The position numbers were made by a program, and so were the translations under genes. This document shows, one piece after another, positions 37,472 to 46,450 of a stretch of DNA of 64,000 nt (the first letter of the stretch is position 1; every line of letters starts with the position of its first letter). Source of the stretch: Bacillus sp. FJAT-28004 (GTDB lineage: Bacteria; Bacillota; Bacilli; Paenibacillales; Paenibacillaceae); the NCBI RefSeq assembly GCF_001280845.1, contig NZ_LGHP01000002.1:441038-505037 (forward strand). Reading direction: 5' to 3'. The notes below the pieces were generated by a model that had not been told where the DNA came from, did no database searches, and saw only the letters and a program-made list of their open reading frames with translations.

Positions 37472-38803
37472 ATGAACCTATCATTATCAGAACCACAGAA
37501 GCAAGCTGTAAGTATGAAAAAGCTTTGGTCTTTTTTTCTCCCGCTAGGAATTTCCGCAAGTTTAGTTACGATTTCACATGTTATTATCAACAGTACGTTA
37601 AGCCGGGCGGCAGACCCTGAAAGCATTATTGCCAGCTATGCGATTGCGATGAGCCTGCTTGCTATTACGGAGAGACCAGCCGTGCTGCTGCGGCAAACCT
37701 GTTCCACACTCGTTCGCGACAAACGATCGTTTAAATCGACTCTTACAGTCGCACAGCTTGTATTTGCCAGCATTATGGTATTGGGATTATTGATCAGTTA
37801 TACTCCGCTTGGGACACTTATCTTCAAGGGAGTGTTCGGAGTAAGCGAAGACAATGTCCATGATGTTATTCGTGTTTATAAGGTGCTGATGTTCGTAAGT
37901 TTGTTTTCCGGTATTCGTTGTCTTTATCATGGCGTAATTATTTATAATCTACGTACGAAATGGTTAACCATTGGCATGGCGGTACGACTAGCAGGTATGT
38001 ATGCGCTTTCTCTTTATTTTATTCATACAGGAGTTACCAGCGGGGTTGTTGGAGCAGTCATTTTCTTATTCGGGATGATGATTGAAGCCGCTGTCAGCTA
38101 CTCAGAGGGACGTATACTTGTACGCAAGATGCCAGATAAGCTGGAGTATCATCCGATTGAAAACAAACGTCATGTTTTTTCTTTTTACCGGCCATTGTTG
38201 TTTTCCTCGTTTATTTCGGTATGGATCGGCCCGGCGATTAATGCGATGTTGGGAAAAACATGGGATGCCGAGCTAGCCATTGCTTCCTTTGCTATCGCAG
38301 CTAGTCTAGTCATGCTTCTCAGCAGCTTTTTCAGTTATTTTCATCAGATTGTTATTAACTTTTATCGTGTCGATCCTTTGGCTGTCCGAAAGTTTATTTT
38401 AATGCTTGGTTTTATTCCCGCTCTACTCATGGGGTTGATCGCCTATACACCCGCAGGTGTATTTTTACTGGAGCATATCATAGGTGTTCATGGACGATTG
38501 CAAGCTGAGAGCATTCGGGTGCTGCAAGCATTTGTGTTGTTCGCGCTCGTTATGCCTTGGCTCGATGTTATGAATGGACTTGTTTTTGTACGCGGACAAA
38601 CAAAACTTATTTTTGGTTCGCAAATTGCCAATCTCAGCTTTACCTTCACGACGCTTCTTATTTGTATTGGACTCGCGCCTGAATGGAATGGGACGATTGG
38701 GGCATGGGCACAATCAATCGGCATGACGGCAGAACTCCTCTTCGTAACGCTGGCGCTGCGGTTTGTGAAACAACCCGATCCTGTGCCAATGGGCAAACAA
38801 TGA
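37472..38803 (+). CDS. MATE-like multidrug/polysaccharide export membrane protein
   Basis: Polytopic protein of about 443 residues with around twelve hydrophobic helices, in the MATE/MurJ-like exporter superfamily. FFLPLGISASLVTISHVIINSTLSR at the N terminus and the doubled six-helix pattern support this. The start is ATG 37472, seven bases after AAGGAG; an in-frame ATG at 37391 would translate through the leader terminator and is rejected. The substrate is unknown. It may export a toxic compound met during glycan use, or a lipid-linked sugar. Confidence 0.8.
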   Translation: MNLSLSEPQKQAVSMKKLWSFFLPLGISASLVTISHVIINSTLSRAADPESIIASYAIAMSLLAITERPAVLLRQTCSTLVRDKRSFKSTLTVAQLVFASIMVLGLLISYTPLGTLIFKGVFGVSEDNVHDVIRVYKVLMFVSLFSGIRCLYHGVIIYNLRTKWLTIGMAVRLAGMYALSLYFIHTGVTSGVVGAVIFLFGMMIEAAVSYSEGRILVRKMPDKLEYHPIENKRHVFSFYRPLLFSSFISVWIGPAINAMLGKTWDAELAIASFAIAASLVMLLSSFFSYFHQIVINFYRVDPLAVRKFILMLGFIPALLMGLIAYTPAGVFLLEHIIGVHGRLQAESIRVLQAFVLFALVMPWLDVMNGLVFVRGQTKLIFGSQIANLSFTFTTLLICIGLAPEWNGTIGAWAQSIGMTAELLFVTLALRFVKQPDPVPMGKQ

Positions 38804-38858
38804 TAGATTCATCGCACAATATTCGAAATCGACTAAATCATCGACGAGGAGAATGATC

Positions 38859-39908
38859 GTGGGAAATCGCATATATGAAAACCTGTTGCCAGCGCCTAAG
38901 AACGGTGGTTTTAAGATGGATGGCTATTATATTTGGTGCGGCTCTGTTGTGCAAGGCGAGGATGGAAAATATCATATGTTTGCTTCAAGGTGGCCTAAGG
39001 AATACGGCTTTGCTGCACAATGGCTGTTCAACTGCGAGATTGTCAGAGCGGTGAGTGAAACGCCTGAGGGCCCCTATACGTTTGCCGAAGTCATATTTGA
39101 GCGAAGAGAGCGGAGCTATTTTGATGCATTAAATCAACATAATCCATCGGTGAAATATTGGAACGGCACCTACTATCTTTATTATTTTGGAACGACTTAT
39201 GGAGGGCCTATTCCTGCTGTGGGAGAGAAAATAAGTCAAGAAAGAGATATCGAAGTTTGGAATAGAAAAAGAATTGGGTTAGCCACTTCGAAATCTATAT
39301 TCGGACCATGGGAACGTCCAGATGCCCCTTTGTTAGAGCCAAGAGCTCCAGGGCATTGGGATTGTACAATTACAACAAATCCATCAGCGGCTATATTGCC
39401 AGATGGAACGACGTATATGATTTATAAGTCGAGAGAGTATGCAGGCTCTACCTTGCAATTAGGTGTTGCCCGTGCTCCTCGTCCGGAGGGGCCGTATACC
39501 CGTTTGCAGGATGATCCGATTTTTCAATTTGAGAACCCGGACTTGCACGTCGAAGATCCATTCCTATGGTGGGAAGATGGGAATTTTCATATTTTAATTA
39601 AAGACGATTTTAAAAATGATTCTGGTGGTGTAACGGGCGATTGGGGAGCGGGCATCTATGCGACAAGCACCGATTGCTTAAACTGGGATATTGCTAGTGA
39701 CCCAAGGGCCTATTCAAGAGATGTTTTGTGGGATGATGGAACAAGAACGATTCAAGCGAATATTGAGCGGCCAAATTTGTTGTTCCATGATGGCAAACCA
39801 ACTCATTTATTTCTGGCAACCGGAAGCGGGTCTCATCCTTGGGATTTTGAAGGGAATACTTGGAGTATGGTTATTCCTTTAAAGGAAACAGTGTCTGAGC
39901 TTATCTAA
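38859..39908 (+). CDS. five-bladed beta-propeller glycosidase (GH43-like)
   Basis: Protein of about 350 residues with propeller blade motifs: DGYYIWCGSVVQGEDGKYHMFASRW, NPSVKYWNGTYYLYYFGTT, NPSAAILPDGTTYMIYKSREY and HVEDPFLWWEDGNFHIL. Acidic residues in these motifs are the likely catalytic set. The family is close to GH43/GH117-type enzymes and to uncharacterised Paenibacillus glycosidases. The start is taken as GTG 38859, seven bases after GAGGAG; ATG 38853 is too close. There is no signal peptide. It fits the glycan-degradation theme of the preceding genes. Confidence 0.8.
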   Translation: MGNRIYENLLPAPKNGGFKMDGYYIWCGSVVQGEDGKYHMFASRWPKEYGFAAQWLFNCEIVRAVSETPEGPYTFAEVIFERRERSYFDALNQHNPSVKYWNGTYYLYYFGTTYGGPIPAVGEKISQERDIEVWNRKRIGLATSKSIFGPWERPDAPLLEPRAPGHWDCTITTNPSAAILPDGTTYMIYKSREYAGSTLQLGVARAPRPEGPYTRLQDDPIFQFENPDLHVEDPFLWWEDGNFHILIKDDFKNDSGGVTGDWGAGIYATSTDCLNWDIASDPRAYSRDVLWDDGTRTIQANIERPNLLFHDGKPTHLFLATGSGSHPWDFEGNTWSMVIPLKETVSELI

Positions 39909-39916
39909 GAACAACC

Positions 39917-39964
39917 AAAAAAGGCAAACGATCACTTCTGTTAAAGTGACTGTTTGCCTTTTTG
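39917..39964. terminator. bidirectional terminator hairpin
   Basis: AAGGCAAAC-ga-TCACTT pairs with AAGTGA-ct-GTTTGCCTT, with A and T runs outside. It serves the plus-strand glycosidase and the minus-strand zinc-ribbon gene. Confidence 0.85.
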
Positions 39965-39986
39965 ATTATTTTTCTTACCTACTCTT

Positions 39987-40955
39987 CTAATCTCGATCCA
40001 TATGCAAGCCAGGAACCTTGCTCGTACGCTGGAAGTCCTCGTCCCATTTGTATCTTTCGTTATAAATGTCCATAACCTCTTGGTGTAATGGGCTGGAGCT
40101 TGGATTTGGGCTGCTTTGTATTATTCGATAAAGCCGCATAAAACGGTCTTTAGGTAGCTTTCGAGCATAGCGCATTAGTAAATATGGATACAGGGTGATG
40201 TATCGCTTCATTCTGACCGCCGCACCCGCAACACCAACTAGTATACTCTCGCCATGCTCCATTTTTAAAATCTGCGCCTCGTGAAGCAAAACGTAACGGA
40301 ATGTATTTTCTTTCAGCAGATCTCTTCTAATTTTGGCGAGCTCGCCAATATATTCAACAAGATCGGGATTGAAATGATCCATGAGCAATGGGTCCAGCAT
40401 CAGATCCATATCCTTGCGCAAAACGAATGATTGAAGCAGCAATATTTGTTCCAGCCGGAGCTGGTCAGTATGGACGAGCGCACCGATTTCACGAAGCATC
40501 TCATAAGCAAGCGGCTTATCGCCATCATGGAACACTTGAATGGCTGTTTCGCGGTCATTTACAAGACCAGCAAACAGGGTATAAGCCTCTTTTTGAAATA
40601 TTTTTTGCAGCTGCAGGAGCAAAAGTGCAGGGGTCGACCGCCTCTGCAACGTCCATAATAGAGCGAGTAGCAGCATTCCTCCTGCAGTGATCAAACCGGA
40701 CTGCATCGTCGACTCGCTCATCACGAATCCAACAACCATAATAAACACAACTATGAGCCGCTCTTTCCACATCGTACGCTGCAGCATGGAGGCTGCCCGT
40801 GCTTCCACATTTTGCAGGGCAGATTTGCCGCATACGGGACACTCCGCATCACCTAGTACCGTAAAGTGATTACAGCTTCGGCAAATTTTAAGTTTATTAT
40901 AAGGATAGCGTGTTTTAATATAAGGGTTAAGTAGTATCGGCAGCTTCTTCATCAT
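39987..40955 (-). CDS. zinc-ribbon membrane protein, unknown function
   Basis: A 322-residue protein with an N-terminal zinc ribbon (CRSC at about residues 25-28 and CPVC at about 39-42). Two adjacent hydrophobic helices (about residues 66-103) follow, then a long alpha-helical cytoplasmic C terminus. No enzymatic motif is seen. It is translationally coupled (ATGA overlap) to the 51-residue gene upstream and divergent from the VWA/tubulin/GTPase operon. The GTPase of that operon also carries a CPYC/CPKC ribbon, so both could dock to the same partner. Its membership in that system is inferred from position. Confidence 0.75.
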   Translation of the reverse strand: MMKKLPILLNPYIKTRYPYNKLKICRSCNHFTVLGDAECPVCGKSALQNVEARAASMLQRTMWKERLIVVFIMVVGFVMSESTMQSGLITAGGMLLLALLWTLQRRSTPALLLLQLQKIFQKEAYTLFAGLVNDRETAIQVFHDGDKPLAYEMLREIGALVHTDQLRLEQILLLQSFVLRKDMDLMLDPLLMDHFNPDLVEYIGELAKIRRDLLKENTFRYVLLHEAQILKMEHGESILVGVAGAAVRMKRYITLYPYLLMRYARKLPKDRFMRLYRIIQSSPNPSSSPLHQEVMDIYNERYKWDEDFQRTSKVPGLHMDRD

Positions 40956-41107
40956 TCGCGATCACGCTGCCCGCTGCTTTTTAAAATGGAAAGGACAAGC
41001 TTGCTCAGCTGATCTGGAGAAGGGGCCCGTCTCCGCTGTGCACGGTAGCTTATAGCTTTGATGATGACAAAAAGAAACAATAGTCCAAGACAAACGTAGG
41101 TAACCAT
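40952..41107 (-). CDS. 51-residue single-helix membrane protein
   Basis: A small open frame on the minus strand. One N-terminal helix (VTYVCLGLLFLFVIIKAI) is followed by a very basic stretch (YRAQRRRAP) and a short soluble tail. AAAGGAA lies eight bases before the ATG, and its TGA overlaps the start of the zinc-ribbon gene, which strongly supports translation. The positive-inside rule predicts a cytoplasmic C terminus. No family was recognised. It is the first gene of the transcript running opposite to the VWA operon. Confidence 0.7.
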   Translation of the reverse strand: MVTYVCLGLLFLFVIIKAISYRAQRRRAPSPDQLSKLVLSILKSSGQRDRE

Positions 41108-41132
41108 ATGCTATTCCTTTCTTACAATAAAA

Positions 41133-41210
41133 GTGATTTAAGAAAATCTATCAGGTATACTTAATTTGTAGTATATCATCATACTGGTAGCAGTGACTAA
41201 CAGTGACTAT
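41133..41210 (+). promoter_or_regulatory. candidate promoter and tandem repeat of the VWA/tubulin operon
   Basis: TATACT at 41156-41161 with GTGATT 17 bases upstream is a plausible sigma-A promoter with a weak -35. A tandem 10-base direct repeat (CAGTGACTAA then CAGTGACTAT, 41191-41210) lies about 25 bases past the expected start. It may be a regulator site; this is inference. Confidence 0.4.
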
Positions 41211-41260
41211 TGGACTAGCGAGGTAGATCCGTTCGTCCCATTACAAAGGAGTACAGCAAA

Positions 41261-43036
41261 ATGAATAGATTTAAACGTTTTTCATATCAGCTTATTATGG
41301 TTTCTGCTCTTTTGCTGCTGCCATTCAGCAGCTTACAAACAGCGCATGCGGCACAAGGCGGATCACAAATTGATGCCGTACTGGTACTGGATGTCAGTAA
41401 TTCAATGAGCACAAGCGATCCGGGAAAAATAGGAAATGAAGCGATGAAGATGTTCATCGATATGCTGTCGACACAAGGCGACCAAGTAGGAATCGTCGCT
41501 TATACCGATGAAATTCAACGTGAGAAGGCGCTGCTGGAAATCCAGTCGACAGCGGATAAAGAGAAGCTGAAGAGCTTCATTGATCAATTAAACCGTGGTG
41601 CTTACACCGATATTTCGGTCGGAGTCAAGGAAGCGGTACAGATTTTGGATGATGGGGCTGATCAAAGTCACGAGCCGATGATTATTTTGCTTGCTGACGG
41701 CAATAACGATTTTAATGAGAAATCGGGCAGAACGCAATCACAGTCGGACGCGGATATGGAGAAGGCTTTAAAAGAAGCTAATGACAAAGGCGTCCCGATC
41801 TATACGATCGGCCTGAATGCTAATGGGAAATTAAATGAGGCTGCGCTTGCCAAGCTATCGGAAGTGACCGGCGGGAAATCGTTCTCTACCGATTCGGCAG
41901 ACGATTTGCCGCGAATTTTGAGTGAGATTTTTGCCAGCCATCTTGAGCTGAACGTCGTACCGGTTGATTCGCTGACGGCAAACGGAAGCTACCAGGATGT
42001 GAAAATTTCCGTTCCCAATTCGAATGTATTGGAAGCGAACATTTCGATTATGTCGAGTAAGCCGGTTGAGGCGAAGCTTATAGACCCAAACGGAAAGGCT
42101 ATTCCTATTCCTTCGGATGACGTCTTGTTATCGAGCTCGAAGAGCTACTCCTTGCTGAAACTTATAAAGCCGTCAGAAGGCGATTGGACGCTTCAAGTGA
42201 AAGGCGTGAATCGTGATAAAATCGACATTAATCTTATTTTTAACTATGACTTGAGCCTTGTGATGGATCCACTTGCTTCGACGACCTATTCGAAGGGCGA
42301 CAAGGTGCCTTTCAATTCTTATTTGGTAAGCGGCGGAAAAAAATTGGAAGACACATCGCAGTACAGCAACATGAGCGCGGTTTTGCTCGTTAAAGATTTA
42401 GACACGGGCAAGACCGAGGAAATACCAATGGAAAATGCAGGCGATCATTTTGAAGGGTCCTACAAAATTGCTGAAAAGCATGACTATGAGATTAGAGTGA
42501 AAGCCAAGGAAGAAAGTTTCTTCCGAGAGACGGATGCTGTAACGATCTCGGCCAAGGCGGGAGCAACGGGACAGACGCCGCAGCCAGAGGCAGGTAAAGA
42601 AGAGAAGCCGTTTCCGGTTGTTCCGGTCGTAATCGGCGTCATAGGTCTTGTGGCATTGCTTGCAGCAGCTTACTTTATTCTAAGAGTCTTGAAGCAAGCG
42701 AATCGGGGTTTTGTCGGCCAACTAGTCATTGAAATTCGAGATGAGAATACAGGTGACAAAACGTCGCCACAGTATAAGAAGCTGTCAGCCTTCAAGGGCA
42801 AATTGCAGCTGCACCAGCTGTTGCAGCTTGCACCAGAGCTGAAGGAAACCGATAAGGTGATCTTCAAACCGGGCAGCAATGATCGTATCGTTCTGCAAAA
42901 CGGTTCCTCATGCACGGTTGAGAAGTCGGGACGAGCAGTCGATGCGACGCGCGAATTGGAAATGAAAAGCGGAGACCGCATAACGGTTTCATTGAAGCAA
43001 ATAGACAAAACGATATTCATTGAATATCTCGTATAA
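41261..43036 (+). CDS. secreted/membrane VWA-domain protein
   Basis: A 591-residue protein. It has a signal peptide (about residues 1-31, cleavage after AHA), then an extracytoplasmic VWA domain (about 37-230) with an intact MIDAS (D44-x-S46-x-S48, YTDIS, LLADGNND). Two beta-rich segments follow, then one transmembrane helix (about 452-473, VVPVVIGVIGLVALLAAAYFIL) and a cytoplasmic beta-rich tail of about 115 residues that looks faintly like an FHA or ubiquitin-like domain. It could bind a ligand outside and signal to the cytoplasmic tubulin-like protein encoded 24 bases downstream. It is the first gene of the operon. Confidence 0.88.
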   Translation: MNRFKRFSYQLIMVSALLLLPFSSLQTAHAAQGGSQIDAVLVLDVSNSMSTSDPGKIGNEAMKMFIDMLSTQGDQVGIVAYTDEIQREKALLEIQSTADKEKLKSFIDQLNRGAYTDISVGVKEAVQILDDGADQSHEPMIILLADGNNDFNEKSGRTQSQSDADMEKALKEANDKGVPIYTIGLNANGKLNEAALAKLSEVTGGKSFSTDSADDLPRILSEIFASHLELNVVPVDSLTANGSYQDVKISVPNSNVLEANISIMSSKPVEAKLIDPNGKAIPIPSDDVLLSSSKSYSLLKLIKPSEGDWTLQVKGVNRDKIDINLIFNYDLSLVMDPLASTTYSKGDKVPFNSYLVSGGKKLEDTSQYSNMSAVLLVKDLDTGKTEEIPMENAGDHFEGSYKIAEKHDYEIRVKAKEESFFRETDAVTISAKAGATGQTPQPEAGKEEKPFPVVPVVIGVIGLVALLAAAYFILRVLKQANRGFVGQLVIEIRDENTGDKTSPQYKKLSAFKGKLQLHQLLQLAPELKETDKVIFKPGSNDRIVLQNGSSCTVEKSGRAVDATRELEMKSGDRITVSLKQIDKTIFIEYLV

Positions 43037-43060
43037 ATAGAGCCCTGGAGGTAATTGAAA

Positions 43061-46000
43061 ATGAAACCGATCGTAAGAGAACATATACAACAGCTCGACG
43101 TCTCGCTTGGCGGAGGTATTGTCAGCGAGAAAATCCGAGTAGACACGATAGATAATCCGATTTTGATTATTGGACTTGGCGGTACCGGCATTGATGCGCT
43201 GCTGCGCCTAAAATACCAGATTAATCGCCGCTTTAAGCTGCCTGAGGATCCGGTTTCCAAAAGAAAGCGCGAAAAGCCCGACAATGTGGAATTTCTTGCT
43301 TTTGAAACGAATGAACAGGATCGCAATAAAAAGTATAAAGGGATCGGTCTTGATCCAATCAATGAATTTGTATTGCTATCCAATGCTGAGGTTGGAGGGC
43401 TGCTGCAAAACCGCAGCATTCTAGAGCCGTATATTACGGACTGGTTATCGCCAGAGCTGAGCATTACAGATGGCATGAATGGTGCAGCTGGCGTGCGTCA
43501 AGCTGGACGGCTGCTGCTGTTTACGAAGATAAATCAAGTCGTGCAAAGCATCGACAAAAAAATTAAGACGTTATCCGTCGGCACGAACAAGAAGCTGATG
43601 GTATTTCTGCTTACCGGCTTGTCCGGTGGAACAGGAAGCGGCTGTTTCCTCGATATCTCTTATATCGTACGAGGAATTATTGAGCGTGATCATGGCTCCG
43701 CTGGCATCGACCGCGTCAATACGCTTGGTTATTTGTTTACGCCGGATATTAATCTTGCAAGCAAAAGTTTGAGCGACCATACACGCGAGTACATTAAAAA
43801 GAATGGTTATGCTGCTCTGAAAGAGCTGGACTATTGGATGAATGTGGACAGCCGCGGAGAACGCTTCAAGCAGCAATACGGCAATATTCTAACGGTCAAT
43901 TCACCGCTTCCACCGTTTAATCTATGCCATCTCATCTCGGCTACTAATGCGGAAGGCAAGCTGCTAGAAAATGCCTATGATTACTGCATGAATGTAACGG
44001 CGGAGAACATTACGAACTTTATTTCTAGCGAGGAAAAACAATCCGGCGAAGAATTCGCCATTCATGACTATATTAGCAACATTCGGACAAATATTGCTCA
44101 AATGAACAAAATGTATCCGGCTAACTACGATTACAACATTATCGGAGCTTCTTCAGCGGTACTGCCGATCGAGGAAATGACGACCTATTTGGCTTACCGG
44201 CTTTTCAACAAAATGGATAAGATGTTCGAGAAGGCGCCAAGTCAGGACGATGTAGAGAAATTTGCCCGCAAGCTTGGGATCGATCTTGAAACGATGATGA
44301 AAACCTTCGATTCACGCGTACCGGAGCCGCTGCCAGGTTTCGAGAACAGCGAGCGCCTCAGTTACAATAACGTTGTGAAAATGCAAGCCGTGAACATGGA
44401 TACCGAGCTGGAGCAAAACTTTTTGGCACGTGCGCGCGAGGAATATATTAAGGCGAAAAAACAGCTGCCAGGCGAAATCGTCGGACAATTTACCGATCAA
44501 ATTCGTCGCACATTTCTGCATCCGGAGCAAGGACCGTTCTATGTATCCCGCTTGCTGTATACCGAGAAAGGTTTTTGCTTGCTGAAGATGCTGCTCTCTT
44601 ATATTGAGACGCTTCGCGAGGGACTGTCACGGCTTCCTAGAGAAATCGAAGCTGCTAGAGAGCAAGCGAATGAGCGCATGGGCGATGCGAAAAGTGCGTT
44701 CGTGTCCAAGGATAAGAAGAAAAACAACTATATTGAAGCGAAAATAAATGAGTACTGGCTGCTTGCTGACGTTGAGCGGATGGAGCAATTGATTGAATTT
44801 TATGAGGATCTCCACCAGCTCCTGAACAACGAGAATAACCGCATCTATAATGTGTTTACCGAAATTCTAAATGTGCTTAATTCGATCTTTGCCAAAAATG
44901 GTGAAATACTGACAAGCGGCGATGAACAAGCCGATCATAAAGGAAACAAAACCTATTATTGGAACATCGTCGGGGTGCCAGACATCTCTGATGTTATCAG
45001 CCGTTTAATGGATAAGAAGGATGGCGATGATCTGATCCGCGACTTTACGCAGGAGCTTCTGGATCATTCGAATCTTTGGGTGAAGGAGCAGGAAATCGAT
45101 ATCGTCAGCTCGATTTCAGAGTTTTTGACGAATAAGTTCGGTGACCTCATTACGAAATCGATGGAAGAATTTCTTGTCATGAAATACGGGAACGATGAAT
45201 CGATTGAGAAGTTTGTTGAGCGTCATATTGCGAGCAAGCTCGATGAGGAAGCGGTACCTGTATTCCATCTCAGCAACAGCTCGGGCAATTTGCATGTACC
45301 TTCTTGGGGCTTTGTATCCGTGCCTGTGCAGGCGCCGAGCATTTTGAGAGGGATTCGGAACTATCAAAATAACTCAATTGGCAAATCCCACTTTACAATT
45401 AAGGAAAGTGAAGTGAAAAACCGTATTTTCTGGCTGAATACAAGAAACGGTGTGCCGTTGTTTGTTTATACGCCGCTGAAAGTATATGAGGAAAGTTATG
45501 AGCGCACGATTCTGGATAAGGAAGGCATCGGCCGCCACTTGGTACAGACTGACCGTGTCAATTGGACGTACTTGCCTTCACCGATTCCAGAGAAATCATG
45601 GGGCGACACCTACGTCAACCCACGCGTAAAAAGCTATAATGCGAGGGTTCGCGCCGAGTTTGTCAAAGCCGAGAACTTCCGCATTATTGAGGAGAAGGGC
45701 ATAGACAATAACACGAGCAGCCGTTACTCCGTTCGCTTCACGAAACCATTCCAGTTGTCTGATGCTTTAAAACCGTTCAATATGCAGCTTGATGCGGCTA
45801 AGCCGAATTTGGGTGAAGTCAAACGAGCGTTGAATGAGCTGAAGCGGCTTCTATCCGAAGGGTTGGAGCTTGAATCGACGAAGGATATTTTCGGCAGCTT
45901 CACAGAGGAGCTTGCGCAGGAGAATCTCATTCGTTCGCCGGAGCAGCTAAGACGGGTTCGTGAGGAATTGGCGAAGTATGAGTCCATTTCAGTAAAGTCA

Positions 46001-46450
46001 AACGAGCTTGAACAGCTGCTTCTGCAGCATCAAGATGACGAGAAATGGCTTGATCAATTTATCGAGGCGCTTTACACGGAGACGATCTGCAAGAAGGGTG
46101 CGCTTTATGTGTACGACCGCGAGCCAGAAGAAGAAGCATGGCCGCCTTTCGCTAATTTAATGAAAAGCAGCAGCTATGTCGAGTTTGAGGTATTTGAGAG
46201 TTTCCGCAAGCTCGATGAGAAGAATCGCAGCGTCCTAAGACGCAAAGCGGAGCGTAGAGTAACGGAGCTCACTGCAACGGAGGATACTTCAAAGCTGCTA
46301 GCCAAGCTGGAGGAGCTGTTCGGCACATTCCTAGATGCGCGCGAGCGTCTCGAATACGAGAAGGTTGAGCTGGCAAATGGAGAGGACATGCACCGGTTCT
46401 ATAAGGAAATGTCCACTAAACTTAACGAAATTCGTAGAAAGTTGAAATAA
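43061..46450 (+). CDS. tubulin/FtsZ-superfamily protein (Tubulin_2 type)
   Basis: A giant protein of about 1130 residues. The N-terminal GTPase domain has a nucleotide-binding glycine loop (ILIIGLGGTGIDALLRLK, about residues 34-51) and the tubulin signature GLSGGTGSG (about 186-194). The long C-terminal two-thirds is mainly helical and has no recognised domain. Canonical FtsZ is about 380 residues, so this is a large bacterial tubulin-like protein of the kind associated with VWA proteins and proposed for membrane remodelling. The start is ATG 43061, eight bases after CTGGAGGT. It is coupled to the next gene by a one-base overlap. GTP binding is likely; polymerisation is inferred from the family. 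Confidence 0.85.
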   Translation: MKPIVREHIQQLDVSLGGGIVSEKIRVDTIDNPILIIGLGGTGIDALLRLKYQINRRFKLPEDPVSKRKREKPDNVEFLAFETNEQDRNKKYKGIGLDPINEFVLLSNAEVGGLLQNRSILEPYITDWLSPELSITDGMNGAAGVRQAGRLLLFTKINQVVQSIDKKIKTLSVGTNKKLMVFLLTGLSGGTGSGCFLDISYIVRGIIERDHGSAGIDRVNTLGYLFTPDINLASKSLSDHTREYIKKNGYAALKELDYWMNVDSRGERFKQQYGNILTVNSPLPPFNLCHLISATNAEGKLLENAYDYCMNVTAENITNFISSEEKQSGEEFAIHDYISNIRTNIAQMNKMYPANYDYNIIGASSAVLPIEEMTTYLAYRLFNKMDKMFEKAPSQDDVEKFARKLGIDLETMMKTFDSRVPEPLPGFENSERLSYNNVVKMQAVNMDTELEQNFLARAREEYIKAKKQLPGEIVGQFTDQIRRTFLHPEQGPFYVSRLLYTEKGFCLLKMLLSYIETLREGLSRLPREIEAAREQANERMGDAKSAFVSKDKKKNNYIEAKINEYWLLADVERMEQLIEFYEDLHQLLNNENNRIYNVFTEILNVLNSIFAKNGEILTSGDEQADHKGNKTYYWNIVGVPDISDVISRLMDKKDGDDLIRDFTQELLDHSNLWVKEQEIDIVSSISEFLTNKFGDLITKSMEEFLVMKYGNDESIEKFVERHIASKLDEEAVPVFHLSNSSGNLHVPSWGFVSVPVQAPSILRGIRNYQNNSIGKSHFTIKESEVKNRIFWLNTRNGVPLFVYTPLKVYEESYERTILDKEGIGRHLVQTDRVNWTYLPSPIPEKSWGDTYVNPRVKSYNARVRAEFVKAENFRIIEEKGIDNNTSSRYSVRFTKPFQLSDALKPFNMQLDAAKPNLGEVKRALNELKRLLSEGLELESTKDIFGSFTEELAQENLIRSPEQLRRVREELAKYESISVKSNELEQLLLQHQDDEKWLDQFIEALYTETICKKGALYVYDREPEEEAWPPFANLMKSSSYVEFEVFESFRKLDEKNRSVLRRKAERRVTELTATEDTSKLLAKLEELFGTFLDARERLEYEKVELANGEDMHRFYKEMSTKLNEIRRKLK

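Noticed and set aside
42670-43476. 268-residue minus-strand frame across the VWA/tubulin junction
   Set aside because: Ser/Pro-rich antisense frame spanning two well-supported genes.
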